Positions 17,924 through 26,684 of a stretch of DNA of 64,000 bases are shown here, one piece after another. How positions within the stretch are numbered: the stretch's first letter is position 1; each line of letters opens with the position of its first letter. This DNA comes from Sphingobacteriales bacterium (GTDB lineage Bacteria; Bacteroidota; Bacteroidia; Chitinophagales; JADIYW01). Position numbers and translations under genes: made by a program. Location: contig JADJYT010000003.1 in assembly GCA_016719635.1 (NCBI GenBank), forward strand, positions 186,001-250,000, given 5' to 3'. The notes under the pieces were generated by a model. It made no database searches. It worked only from the letters and a program-made list of their open reading frames with translations, and was not told where the DNA came from.

Positions 17924-19006
17924 ATGCAGGAACAGGAAAAAATAGATGCACTCAGTAAAATTGCACGACAGTTAATTAATATCATCGTCTTTCTGGTGGT
18001 GATAATTTTATTCTTGTCCGGATGGATTGTATACTCCGGCTTGGAAAAGAAAAACCAGCCGAATAAGACCCCATCCTCTCCCAGCACTGCTGCTATGCAA
18101 ACAACAGCTGCAGCCGCATCTCCGGCAACTGACTTTTGGCAGGCACCTGATATCAGCTCATTACCGGAAAATGCGGAAAAAGAAATTCTCCTCTATGGAA
18201 AAGAATTAATCACCAATACAGCCTTGTTCTTTGGCCCTAACGGAAAAATATCCAAGAATCGAACCAACGGTATGAGCTGCCAGAATTGTCATTTAGCCGC
18301 AGGCACGAAAGTTTATGGCAATAACTATGGTTCTGTGTTCTCCACCTATCCCAAATACCGAGCACGTTCAGGTGCGGAAGAAGATATCAGCAAGCGGGTT
18401 AATGATTGTTTTGAACGCAGTTTGAATGGAAAAGCCTTAGCTGTAAATTCCAGGGAAATGAAAGCGATTACGTCCTATATTAACTGGCTGGGAAAAGATG
18501 TGCCAAAAGGAGAAAAGGCAAAAGGCTCCGGCTTTAAGGATATCCCGTTTTTAGACAGGGCTGCAAACTCGTTAAACGGGAAAATGATATACGCTCAAAA
18601 GTGCCAGAGTTGCCATCAAGCCAATGGAGAAGGGGTGCTGAATGCCGACAAAACCGCTTTCACATACCCTCCGCTTTGGGGCAAAAACAGTTATAATGAT
18701 GGCGCAGGCCTGTACCGTATTTCAAATTTGGCCAAGTATGTAAAATCGAATATGCCATTAGGTGCATCTCATGATAATTCCATATTAACTGATGAAGAAG
18801 CCTGGGATCTTGCAGCGTATATAAATTCACAGCCAAGGCCCTCTATGAATATTAAGAAAGACTGGCCGAAAACAGAAGAGAAACCCATTGATCATCCATT
18901 TGGTCCGTTTGTGGATGGATTTAGTGCCGAACAGCACAAGTACGGTCCATTCCAGCCTATTAAAGAAAAACTGGATGCACTGAAAAAGGAAAAGATAAAA
19001 TCATAA
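17924..19006 (+). CDS. Dihaem cytochrome c, TsdA-like thiosulfate dehydrogenase
   Basis: A 360-aa membrane-anchored cytochrome. One N-terminal membrane segment (about 16-38) is followed by an Ala/Ser/Pro/Thr linker and two class I cytochrome domains. Haem sites are Cys119-x2-Cys122-His123 and Cys227-x2-Cys230-His231. Cys162 in NDCFERSLNG sits where TsdA and SoxA enzymes have the unusual axial Cys ligand of the active-site haem, and Met277 in SNMPLG fits as ligand of the second haem. TsdA oxidises two thiosulfates to tetrathionate (or the reverse) outside the cytoplasmic membrane. The neighbouring YeeE/YedE, DsrE and SoxB genes support a thiosulfate role. A SoxA-like role is the main alternative. 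Confidence 0.8.
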   Translation: MQEQEKIDALSKIARQLINIIVFLVVIILFLSGWIVYSGLEKKNQPNKTPSSPSTAAMQTTAAAASPATDFWQAPDISSLPENAEKEILLYGKELITNTALFFGPNGKISKNRTNGMSCQNCHLAAGTKVYGNNYGSVFSTYPKYRARSGAEEDISKRVNDCFERSLNGKALAVNSREMKAITSYINWLGKDVPKGEKAKGSGFKDIPFLDRAANSLNGKMIYAQKCQSCHQANGEGVLNADKTAFTYPPLWGKNSYNDGAGLYRISNLAKYVKSNMPLGASHDNSILTDEEAWDLAAYINSQPRPSMNIKKDWPKTEEKPIDHPFGPFVDGFSAEQHKYGPFQPIKEKLDALKKEKIKS

Positions 19007-19024
19007 TCACTAAATAACAATACC

Positions 19025-19483
19025 ATGAGAAGGACAATCTTACACCTAATAACATTTGCAGTACTGACCTGCCTTTCGGTTTCAGAAAATGCATCATTCG
19101 CTGGAAATAAGCCAAAAAACATATCCCCCGCCGTTGAGCCGCACCGTATCATATTTCAGTTGTCATCCGGTGATACGCTGGCGCATAAGTCACTCATGAA
19201 ACAACTGAACAATATTATCGTATCAGCTCCCGATTCAAAAATTGAAATCGTTTGTCATGGTCCGGGATTAGACATCCTTACAGTTGCTAAATCAATAGTT
19301 AGTGATAAAATAAAGGCATTAAATGAAAAAGGTGTTGAATTCAACGCATGCGAATTCTCCATGAAGGAGCGAAATATAGACAAATCTGCAGTAATTCAGG
19401 AAGCAGGATTTGTAAAAGCCGGTATAATTGAGATCATTACCAAACAGGAACAAGGCTGGAGTTATATCAAGTCCGGATTCTGA
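19025..19483 (+). CDS. Secreted DsrE-family protein
   Basis: A 152-aa protein with a signal peptide (about residues 1-25) and a DsrE/F-like fold: HRIIFQLSSGDTLAHKSLMKQLNNI, then strand KIEIVCHGPGLDIL, and the conserved Cys in GVEFNACEFSMKERNI. DsrE-like proteins bind sulfane sulfur on that Cys and pass it on. The export signal places this one in the periplasm with the dihaem cytochrome encoded 18 bp upstream, so it might receive or donate sulfur there. The exact acceptor is unknown. Confidence 0.82.
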   Translation: MRRTILHLITFAVLTCLSVSENASFAGNKPKNISPAVEPHRIIFQLSSGDTLAHKSLMKQLNNIIVSAPDSKIEIVCHGPGLDILTVAKSIVSDKIKALNEKGVEFNACEFSMKERNIDKSAVIQEAGFVKAGIIEIITKQEQGWSYIKSGF

Positions 19484-19501
19484 GACAATCAACTTTAAAA
19501 A

Positions 19502-20926
19502 ATGCGTAACAAGAATATCATATTTATATTCCTGCTTGGATTGCTTTGCTTGTCCTTACCTTCAGCCGCTCAGGAAACGGATGGAAAGGTGGAAACGGTT
19601 CCCGTTACCAAAAAGTCAAAACGTTCTGCCATTGCTGATTTCTTTAAACAATCTAAATGGGATTTTCATGCACGTACATTCTTTATGGCTACCATCAATG
19701 AAGGTGCTCTCAAAGACGACTACGCGCTGGCACAAGGTGCAGGAATAGGCCTGGTTACCAAATCCATCAAGGGTCTTCAGTTCGGTATGAGCGGGTATTT
19801 CAACTTCAACATCATCTCCTCCGATTTATCGAAACCCGATTCTGTCACAGGCCTTAAGAACCGGTATGAAATAGGACAATTCGATATCAACAATCCTAAA
19901 AACAAATTCCAGTTACTACGGCTCGAAGAACTCTATTTAAAATACAGCATCCGCAAAAGCAGCATCACATTAGGCAGGATGAATTTAAATACGCCTTTCA
20001 TGAATCCGCAGGATGGAAGAATGCGCCCCACCGTTGAAAGCGGAATTTGGGTGATTATCAGGGAAAGTGAAAAGGCAGGATTTACAGGTGGATATATCTT
20101 CGGCGTTTCACCCCGTTCCACTTTAGACTGGTTCAAAGTTCAATCTTCCATTGGAATATACCCGCAGGGTGTAAATACAGACGGAAGCAAATCCAACTAT
20201 CACGACAGTATCAGAAGCGGCGGATTCCTGATGGGGAACATCTATTACAAACCGTTTAATGGCCTGACCATCTCCGTATGGAACGGCATTTTCTTTAATG
20301 TCATGAATACCTTCCTATTTGAAATCAAGAGTGAACAAAATTTAAAAAAGCAGCCACTTACTTTCTATGAATCATTGATGTACATCCGTCAGGATGCAAT
20401 AAAAAACGGAGGAAATCCAGACCCTTCCAAAACATACATAAATAAAGGGGCAGCCTCAAATGTAATCAGTGCTCAGTTGGGCTTGAAAAACAAACGGGTA
20501 AATGCCAACATCAATTATACCCATATATTCGCAACGGGAAGGTATCTTATGCCCCGCGAGTGGGGAAGAGACCCGTTTTATACTTTCTTGCCAAGAGAAC
20601 GGAATGAAGGAAGCGGAAATGTGCATGCGTTATCTGCCAATTTTACCGTGTTTCTCGTTAAAGAAAAATTCAAATCGACACTCTCCTATGGTTTTTATAA
20701 ATTACCCGTCCCAACGGATGTGAAAATCAATAAATACGGCATGCCTTCCTATCATCAGATAAATCTGGCATCCTCCTATACCTTTACCAATATTCTAAAA
20801 GGATTGGAAATCCGTATGCTGATTGCTTCAAAATTCAATGCAAATTCCAAAATTGAACAACCTAAATACATCTATAATAAAGTAAATATGGTTAACTTCA
20901 ACCTCATCGTTGATTTGACAATTTAA
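19502..20926 (+). CDS. Outer-membrane porin-like beta-barrel
   Basis: A 474-aa protein with signal peptide MRNKNIIFIFLLGLLCLSLPSAAQ. The body alternates polar and hydrophobic residues, as in beta-barrels, and ends NLIVDLTI, a plausible final strand. Features such as RLEELYLKYSIRKSSITLGRMNLNTPFMN recall the OprD-type porin family. In this operon it likely admits an anionic sulfur compound through the outer membrane. No TonB box or plug domain is seen. The specific substrate is inferred from neighbours only. Confidence 0.75.
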   Translation: MRNKNIIFIFLLGLLCLSLPSAAQETDGKVETVPVTKKSKRSAIADFFKQSKWDFHARTFFMATINEGALKDDYALAQGAGIGLVTKSIKGLQFGMSGYFNFNIISSDLSKPDSVTGLKNRYEIGQFDINNPKNKFQLLRLEELYLKYSIRKSSITLGRMNLNTPFMNPQDGRMRPTVESGIWVIIRESEKAGFTGGYIFGVSPRSTLDWFKVQSSIGIYPQGVNTDGSKSNYHDSIRSGGFLMGNIYYKPFNGLTISVWNGIFFNVMNTFLFEIKSEQNLKKQPLTFYESLMYIRQDAIKNGGNPDPSKTYINKGAASNVISAQLGLKNKRVNANINYTHIFATGRYLMPREWGRDPFYTFLPRERNEGSGNVHALSANFTVFLVKEKFKSTLSYGFYKLPVPTDVKINKYGMPSYHQINLASSYTFTNILKGLEIRMLIASKFNANSKIEQPKYIYNKVNMVNFNLIVDLTI

Positions 20927-20941
20927 CATAAATACTTTAAT

Positions 20942-21574
20942 ATGGTCAAAGCTGAAAACAAACTCAGTTCAATCCTTGAAACGAATCTTGTACAAGAAAT
21001 AATGAAAACAGGAAAAACCGTGAACTTTAAAGAAGGGGATGTTATCATTGACTACGACAAGCACATCAAGTCAATGCCCATTATCTTAAGCGGTACTGTT
21101 CGTGTGATGAAAAGAGATGAAACCGGCAGGGAAATCCTGTTGTATTACCTCAGCAGCAACGACAGTTGCGCCATGGCATATACCTGTTGTATGGAGGCCC
21201 GCAGAAGCGAGATAAAAGCCATTGCTGAAGATAACGTGGAAATCATAACCGTTCCGCACGAAAAACTGGATGAATGGCTGGTAAAATATCCAACCTGGAA
21301 AAGCTACATCTTTAACAGTTTTACACAACGGTTCAATGAACTGTTAAAGTCCCTGGAAAGTGTGGCATTCCAAAAGCTGGATGAAAGGCTGGTCAATTAT
21401 TTAAAAAATAAGACGAAAGTAAGCGGCAAAAAAGTAGTCAGCCTGTCACATCAGCAGATTGCAGATGAATTAGGCACCAGTCGTGTGGTCGTGTCCAGAT
21501 TATTGAAACAATTGGAAAACGACAAGAAAGTTATACTGTACAGAAATGAATTGAAAATTTTAAATACACTTTAA
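20942..21574 (+). CDS. Crp/Fnr-family transcriptional regulator of the sulfur island
   Basis: A 210-aa regulator: cyclic-nucleotide-binding-like beta-roll at about 25-120, long dimer helix, and winged helix-turn-helix at 165-205. The recognition region QQIADELGTSRVVVSRLL retains the Ser-Arg of the Fnr-type recognition helix but not its Glu. Cys76, Cys82 and Cys83 (SCAMAYTCCM) cluster in the sensor domain and could sense persulfide or redox state; there is no N-terminal Fe-S Cys set. A shared 14-bp motif precedes three promoters of the island, including the one driving this gene's operon, so it probably activates them in response to a sulfur signal. Confidence 0.88.
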   Translation: MVKAENKLSSILETNLVQEIMKTGKTVNFKEGDVIIDYDKHIKSMPIILSGTVRVMKRDETGREILLYYLSSNDSCAMAYTCCMEARRSEIKAIAEDNVEIITVPHEKLDEWLVKYPTWKSYIFNSFTQRFNELLKSLESVAFQKLDERLVNYLKNKTKVSGKKVVSLSHQQIADELGTSRVVVSRLLKQLENDKKVILYRNELKILNTL

Positions 21575-21583
21575 ATCAAGGTC

Positions 21584-23334
21584 GTGGCACATAAAAAAAA
21601 ATTAACGGGAAAAGCAGCTGAAAATAACGTTACCTCCGGTAAAAATGAAAGCCGGAGAGATTTTTTTAAGAAAACAGCCCTGCTTGGACTGAGTTCCTTT
21701 CTTGTTCCGGCAGTAAACTTTGCAAAAGGTGTCAAATCTGCAAAAAACAACATCCCGGCAATAAGAAATTAGTTGCCGATAAAAACAAAGTAAGCATTCT
21801 GATTACTACGGATATCCATTCCCAACTCTATACACACGACGAGTTCTTTTGGGAAAACAATCAGGCTGTATACCGGAAACGAGGAGGCATGGCAGTTTTA
21901 AAAACCATGATCAATACGCTCCGCAGTGAAAATCCGGAAAACACGATTCTTTATGACGGAGGTGATTATTTTCACGGACATGCCGTCGCATCGCTTACAG
22001 AGGGTGAAGCACTGATTCCTATTTTCAACAATATGGATTATGACCTTATGCTTCCCGGCAACTGGGAAGTAGTCTACAAAAAGAAAAAGATGCTGTATGA
22101 TATGGGACATACCAATGCTGCAAAGATATGTGCGAACATGTACCATAAGACAAATGATGAAAACAACGGTGAACTTGTCTATCCTCCATATTGGATAAAA
22201 TATATCGCCGGTGTCAAGATCGGATTTATCGGATATACTGACCACCTGATACCAAAGAGACAATCCCCGGCCTACAGTGAAGGATTGCGTTTTGAACACG
22301 CAGATGCGAATCTGGCAAAATATGTCAGGTTATTGCGGGAGGTCGAAGGATGTGCTGTGGTTCTCGTAGCAACCCATATGGGATTGGCACAACAGGTAGG
22401 ATTGGCCAATAACCCTGCCGCAGAGGGCGTGGATTATATTCTCGGCGCTGATACACACGAAAGGGTGAGAGAACCCATCCAGGCAAAATACACAAATGTC
22501 ATCGAATGCGGAGCCTTTGGTTCTTTCTTGGGAAAGCTGGATTTAGTCTTTGAAGACGGAAAACTAAAAGATGCTGCCTATGAATTAATGGACGTGGATC
22601 CGTTTAAGTATCCTGCAGATAAAGAGATGCAGGCATTGGTAGACAAGGCTTGTGCTCCTTACAAACAGGAATTGCAGAAAGTAATAGGGACAAGCACAAC
22701 TCCTTTAGTACGATATTTTGTCTTGGAAACACCCATGGACAACCTGATTACGGATGCCATCATGTGGAAATTCAAGCCTGATATTGCCTTATCAAACGGA
22801 TTCCGTTTTTGTCAGCCTCTGGCACTAGATCCAAAAACCGGAACCGCCGCAATCACTAAAGAGTTTTTATGGAACATGCTGCCTGTCAACAGTGAAGCGA
22901 AGAAAGGAATTGTTTCCGGAAAACAAATACTGGACTGGCTGGAAAAGGAACTGCAGAATGCATTCGCCAAAGATCCGTCAAAAAGGTTTGGAGGCTGGTT
23001 TGTAAGATACAACGGAATGCAGGTCAACTTTACCATCTCTGCAGAATTTGGCAAACGTGTTAATTGGGTAAAGGTCAACGGTGAACTGCTGGATGAAAAT
23101 AAGGAATACAGTATCATTGCCTGTGAACGGGAAGGCGATCCGGATGATACCCTTTGCAGAATGGAGCATGTCAGAAATCCGACGAAGCTAACCGCTTTAT
23201 TGCACGATGTCATCGAAGAATACCTGCGTGTCTATTCTCCCGTTGCGCCTAAACTGGAAGGCCGGGCTGTCGCAACAGATGAGCCGGCAACTTTACTGAC
23301 ACAACTGCGCGGTACAACTTATAATTTCAGATAA
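21584..23334 (+). pseudogene. soxB: SoxB-like thiosulfohydrolase, frameshifted after the Tat signal
   Basis: Two frames make one protein. A GTG start at 21584 gives a Tat signal (SRRDFFKKTALLGLSSFL) and stops at TAG 21770-21772. The catalytic chain continues in the -1 frame from 21772 (VADKNKVSILITTDIHSQL) to 23334. One extra A in AAGAAATTAG (21763-21772) would join them into about 583 residues, normal for SoxB. The metallophosphatase motifs D-x-H (TTDIHS), DGGDYFHG and the SoxB-type GNWE are present, as is ACEREGDPDDTLCR near the C-terminus. SoxB hydrolyses sulfate from thiosulfate bound to SoxYZ; soxYZ are not in this window. It may be a sequencing error rather than a true pseudogene. An internal ATG at 21889 would lack the D-x-H metal site. 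Confidence 0.8.
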
Positions 23335-23478
23335 TCCGATTCGGTATTTATTCGGTTCAACAGCTTTCATCTTGGATTTTATGATTTGATGGAGGATGAT
23401 TTGCCGTTATCTACCCCTTCCAGAAAATAACCGTCCTTCATACAGCTGCAACATGCAGATAAATGGGTAATAAACTTT

Positions 23479-23522
23479 GTAACAAAAGTAACTGACAATA
23501 AAAACAGAATGGTATAACTTTG
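23479..23522 (+). promoter_or_regulatory. Candidate Crp/Fnr operator plus promoter of the persulfide dioxygenase operon
   Basis: GTAACAAAAGTAAC (23479-23492) and a good -7 element TATAACTTTG ending at 23522, again 43 bp from the first base of the motif. The expected start site is about 23 bp before the ATG. Same geometry as at 15215 and 25502. Confidence 0.7.
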
Positions 23523-23549
23523 CTTCATAATTAAATAAAAAAATAAAAA

Positions 23550-24974
23550 ATGAAAGTAGAACAAATTTACACAGGCTGTTTGGCACAAGGTGCATATTAC
23601 ATAGAAAGCAACGGTGAAGCAGCGATTATTGACCCGCTCAGAGAAGTTCAGCCTTATATCGATATGGCTGAACAACGTGGTGCAAAAATCAAATACATTT
23701 TTGAAACGCACTTTCATGCCGACTTTGTTTCAGGGCACGTCGACTTATCAAAGAAAACGGGTGCTCCTATCATATTCGGGCCAACAAAAATGGAAATAGG
23801 CTATTCCGTAGTTATAGGAGAAGATGACCAGGAATTTCCATTGGGGAATGCCACCATCAAGCTGATTCATACTCCAGGACACACCATGGAGAGCAGTTGT
23901 TATTTGTTGCAGGATGAAGCCGGAACAGCAACCGCATTATTTACGGGTGATACACTATTTATAGGCGATGTGGGCCGTCCTGATCTGGCCCAGCATGTAG
24001 TGGAAGATTTGACGGAAGAAAAACTGGCCGGTCACTTGTTTGATTCGCTTCGAAATAAGATCATGCCACTCTCGGACGATCTGATTATTTACCCTGCTCA
24101 CGGTGCCGGCAGTGCCTGTGGGAAAAACCTGAGCAAGGAAACATCGGATACATTGGGCAATCAGAAAAAAAACAACTATGCCTTAAATCCGTCATTAAGT
24201 AAAGAGGAATTTATCAAAGAAGTATTAACCGGCCTGATGCCGCCTCCGGGATATTTTCCTAAAAATGTATTGATGAATATTCAAGGTTACGACAGTATCG
24301 ATGAAGTAATTTCCAGGGGCTGCAAATCATTGTCTCCTAAAGCATTTGAGGCTGCAGCATCTGAAACACGCGCCCTAATTCTGGATACAAGAAGTCCGCA
24401 GGTCTTTGGCAAAGGATTTATCCCGAATTCTATCAATATAGGTATTGACGGCAGTTTTGCGGTATGGGTTGGTACACTTATTCCGGATATCAAACAGCAG
24501 ATCTTGCTGGTTACAGAACCCGGCAGAGAACTGGAAGTGGTGACACGCCTGGCGAGAGTTGGTTATGACCATACCATCGGCTATCTGGAAGGTGGCATGG
24601 AGGCATGGGAAGCAAGCGGTATGGAAATGAATACCATCCCCTCTGTAACTGCTGAGGAATTTGCCGCAGCGGAAGAAGAAGATCCGACTATAAACATCCT
24701 GGATGTACGAAAGAAAAGTGAATATTTTTCAGAACACATCGTCAATGCTATCAGTGCCCCTTTAGATTACGTCAACGAAAGCATGTTATTGGTAGATAAA
24801 AACAAACCCTATTATGTCCATTGCGGCGGAGGATACCGCTCCATGGTTTTTGCCTCTATCCTGAAAGCCAGGGGATACGATAACCTGATTGATGTTGACG
24901 GAGGGTTTACTTCCATCAAGAATTCCGGCAAATTTAAGATAACAGATTATGTTTGCCCGACATCGATGTTATAA
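23550..24974 (+). CDS. CstB-like persulfide dioxygenase fused to rhodanese domains
   Basis: A 474-aa three-part enzyme. Residues 1-235 are an ETHE1-like metallo-beta-lactamase fold with the iron-binding set THFHADFVSGH (His54, His56, Asp58, His63) and later TGDTLFIGDVGRPDL. Residues 260-365 are a rhodanese homology domain without active-site Cys (ILLVTEPGRE in its place). Residues 370-474 are an active rhodanese with Cys425 in VHCGGGYRS. Enzymes of this layout oxidise low-molecular-weight persulfides and pass sulfane sulfur to make sulfite and thiosulfate in the cytoplasm. It heads the second transcript of the island and fits with the thiosulfate-handling genes upstream. Confidence 0.93.
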   Translation: MKVEQIYTGCLAQGAYYIESNGEAAIIDPLREVQPYIDMAEQRGAKIKYIFETHFHADFVSGHVDLSKKTGAPIIFGPTKMEIGYSVVIGEDDQEFPLGNATIKLIHTPGHTMESSCYLLQDEAGTATALFTGDTLFIGDVGRPDLAQHVVEDLTEEKLAGHLFDSLRNKIMPLSDDLIIYPAHGAGSACGKNLSKETSDTLGNQKKNNYALNPSLSKEEFIKEVLTGLMPPPGYFPKNVLMNIQGYDSIDEVISRGCKSLSPKAFEAAASETRALILDTRSPQVFGKGFIPNSINIGIDGSFAVWVGTLIPDIKQQILLVTEPGRELEVVTRLARVGYDHTIGYLEGGMEAWEASGMEMNTIPSVTAEEFAAAEEEDPTINILDVRKKSEYFSEHIVNAISAPLDYVNESMLLVDKNKPYYVHCGGGYRSMVFASILKARGYDNLIDVDGGFTSIKNSGKFKITDYVCPTSML

Positions 24975-24990
24975 TCTAAAAACTTAAAAA

Positions 24991-25209
24991 ATGCAGTTTA
25001 TCCTAAAATACAAGTTGACCATTCTGGGTGTCATCCTCGGTGCTATAGGCGGATTTGCCTATTATCATTACGTCGGCTGTGCAAGCGGCACCTGCCCAAT
25101 CACTTCCAGACCATTGAACAGTACCGTATACGGCGCACTGATGGGTGGCTTGCTGTTCAATCTGTTTCAAAGAGACGATTCAAAAGAAATTACCAACTCT
25201 AAACATTAA
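24991..25209 (+). CDS. Small membrane protein, DUF6132-like
   Basis: A 72-aa protein with two hydrophobic segments (about 8-28 and 45-62) separated by a Cys-containing loop GCASGTCPITSRPLNS. Proteins of this shape are found beside rhodanese genes in Bacteroidota. The C-G/S-x-C-P loop resembles the half-motif of YeeE/YedE transporters, so a role in sulfur transfer at the membrane is possible but unproven. 17 bp after the dioxygenase gene, 4 bp before the next gene. Confidence 0.75.
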   Translation: MQFILKYKLTILGVILGAIGGFAYYHYVGCASGTCPITSRPLNSTVYGALMGGLLFNLFQRDDSKEITNSKH

Positions 25210-25213
25210 TGTC

Positions 25214-25474
25214 ATGAACAACAAAAAAATCATTATCGATGTCCGAACGCCCGGAGAATACATGGGCGGACATGTTACAGGCAGTATCAATATCCCATTA
25301 CAGGAAATTCAGCAGCGGGTAGACGAGATCAAATCTCTGCACAAACCGGTGGTGTTATGCTGTGCTTCCGGAAACAGAAGCGGTCAGGCAGCGGCATTTC
25401 TGAAAAGCCAGGGTATCGACTGCGAAAACGGCGGCAGCTGGTCAAGTGTAAACTTTGCAATTCAGCGTAATTAA
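25214..25474 (+). CDS. Single-domain rhodanese
   Basis: An 86-aa minimal rhodanese starting MNNKKIIIDVRTPGEYMGGH. The active-site loop CCASGNRSG contains the persulfide-forming Cys. No signal peptide; cytoplasmic. The ATG at 25214 follows the previous gene by 4 bp; a longer frame reaching back to 25145 overlaps that gene and was not used. Likely takes sulfane sulfur from the dioxygenase system and hands it to acceptors such as thioredoxin. Last gene of the second transcript. Confidence 0.9.
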   Translation: MNNKKIIIDVRTPGEYMGGHVTGSINIPLQEIQQRVDEIKSLHKPVVLCCASGNRSGQAAAFLKSQGIDCENGGSWSSVNFAIQRN

Positions 25475-25501
25475 GGGTTAAATAGCAAGAAGGCAGACAA
25501 A

Positions 25502-25545
25502 GTAACAAAAGTAGCAGATAGTCAGAATAAAAAGGTGCAACTTTG
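25502..25545 (+). promoter_or_regulatory. Candidate Crp/Fnr operator plus promoter of the third sulfur operon
   Basis: GTAACAAAAGTAGC (25502-25515), with a -7-like TGCAACTTTG ending at 25545. The 43-bp span is identical to the two other sites. It lies in the 106-bp gap before the DUF2892 gene. Confidence 0.7.
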
Positions 25546-25580
25546 ATTTACATTAACTAATCATCCTAAATCAAAAATAA

Positions 25581-25790
25581 ATGAAAGCAAACATGGGTAC
25601 CATTGACCGCATCGCCAGAGTTCTGGTGGCGGTTATCATCGGAGTATTGTACTTTAAAGGAATTATAACCAGTACGCTCGCAATCGTACTTTTAGTGTTC
25701 GCAGGAATCTTCATCCTTACAAGTCTGATTAGTTTCTGCCCGCTTTATCTGCCCTTCGGATTATCCACCAAAAAAGAAAACAAACCGTAA
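25581..25790 (+). CDS. DUF2892 (YgaP-like) membrane protein
   Basis: A 69-aa protein with the DUF2892 pattern: N-terminal NMGTIDRIARVLVAVIIG, then two membrane helices and FCPLYLPFGLST at the end. The same module is the C-terminal half of YgaP, where it is fused to a rhodanese. Here the rhodanese is a separate gene 12 bp downstream, so the two products probably work together at the inner membrane. Confidence 0.88.
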   Translation: MKANMGTIDRIARVLVAVIIGVLYFKGIITSTLAIVLLVFAGIFILTSLISFCPLYLPFGLSTKKENKP

Positions 25791-25802
25791 AATCAAATCA
25801 GT

Positions 25803-26117
25803 ATGTTACAAATGATCAAGAACCTATTCAGCAGTGCGCCGAAGACGGATTATAAAGAATTGCTCAAAAAAGGAGCCGTAATCATAGATGTCCGCACAAA
25901 AGCAGAATATCAGAACGGACATATCAAGGGGTCCCTGAATATTCCGCTCAATAACTTATCGAATCATTACTCGAGATTAAAGAAAGATCTGCCTGTCATT
26001 ACATGCTGTGCTTCCGGGAACCGCAGCGGCCAGGCAAAACGCATCTTATCCGCCAATGGATTCAAGGAAGTGTACAACGGCGGCGGATGGATGAGTTTAC
26101 AAAGCAAAATCAAATAA
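25803..26117 (+). CDS. Single-domain rhodanese
   Basis: A 104-aa rhodanese with an N-terminal helix (MLQMIKNLFSSAPKTDYKELL), then VIIDVRTKAEYQNGHIKGSLNIPL and active-site loop CCASGNRSG. Cytoplasmic. Its loop is identical to that of the rhodanese at 25214, pointing to duplication within the island. Likely partner of the preceding DUF2892 protein. Confidence 0.9.
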   Translation: MLQMIKNLFSSAPKTDYKELLKKGAVIIDVRTKAEYQNGHIKGSLNIPLNNLSNHYSRLKKDLPVITCCASGNRSGQAKRILSANGFKEVYNGGGWMSLQSKIK

Positions 26118-26120
26118 ACG

Positions 26121-26378
26121 ATGGAAACACTTAAAACCACCTTGCTGACAAACTGGAATTTCATGCGAATAATACGTTTGGTGTTATCGCTGGTGATTCT
26201 GGTACAATCGATTCAAATGCATGACCCGCTGTTTGGTATGTTTGGCGCATTTTTTCTATTCCAGGCCCTGTCGAATACAGGATGCTGCGGTGCCGGAAAC
26301 TGCGCCACCGATTTACCTTCCAACGGGAACTCAAAGACACTTGAAAATGTTGAATTTGAAGAAATAAAGACAAAATGA
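26121..26378 (+). CDS. Small membrane protein with Cys-rich tail motif
   Basis: An 85-aa protein of unknown function with one or two hydrophobic segments (about 15-50) and a GCCGAGNC motif at residues 54-61, followed by a polar tail. The closely spaced cysteines suggest redox or sulfur chemistry. It starts 3 bp after the rhodanese, and its stop overlaps the thioredoxin start (ATGA), so it is translationally coupled to both. No family name can be given with confidence. Confidence 0.7.
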   Translation: METLKTTLLTNWNFMRIIRLVLSLVILVQSIQMHDPLFGMFGAFFLFQALSNTGCCGAGNCATDLPSNGNSKTLENVEFEEIKTK

Positions 26379-26677
26379 AAATGGCCTCTTTTTCAGAAAT
26401 AATCAATTCGGAAAAACCTGTTTTAGTGGACTTCTATGCTGAGTGGTGCGGACCCTGCAAGATGATGAAACCCATTTTAGAAGAATTAAAACAAAAAGTG
26501 GGTGATTCCGCCACCATCCTAAAGATAGATGTCGACAAGAACCCGCAGGTGTCCTCCATTTATAAAATACAGGGCGTACCGACCTTAATCGTTTTTAAGA
26601 ACGGTCAGGTCAAATGGCGTCAATCCGGAGTGGTGCGCGCCAATCAGCTGGAACAAATTTTAAACACTTATAAATAA
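26375..26677 (+). CDS. Thioredoxin
   Basis: A 100-aa thioredoxin with the classic active site FYAEWCGPCKMMKP and the cis-Pro in QGVPTLIVF. No signal peptide, so cytoplasmic. It overlaps the preceding gene by 4 bp. Within this operon it probably reduces rhodanese-bound persulfides and releases sulfide, rather than serving as the housekeeping thioredoxin. Confidence 0.95.
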   Translation: MKMASFSEIINSEKPVLVDFYAEWCGPCKMMKPILEELKQKVGDSATILKIDVDKNPQVSSIYKIQGVPTLIVFKNGQVKWRQSGVVRANQLEQILNTYK

Positions 26678-26684
26678 CAACAAA

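Noticed and set aside
21889..23334. A separate gene starting at the internal ATG of the SoxB domain
   Set aside because: It would omit the D-x-H metal motif located at 21811-21819, which is in the same open frame upstream; a single frameshifted gene explains both parts.
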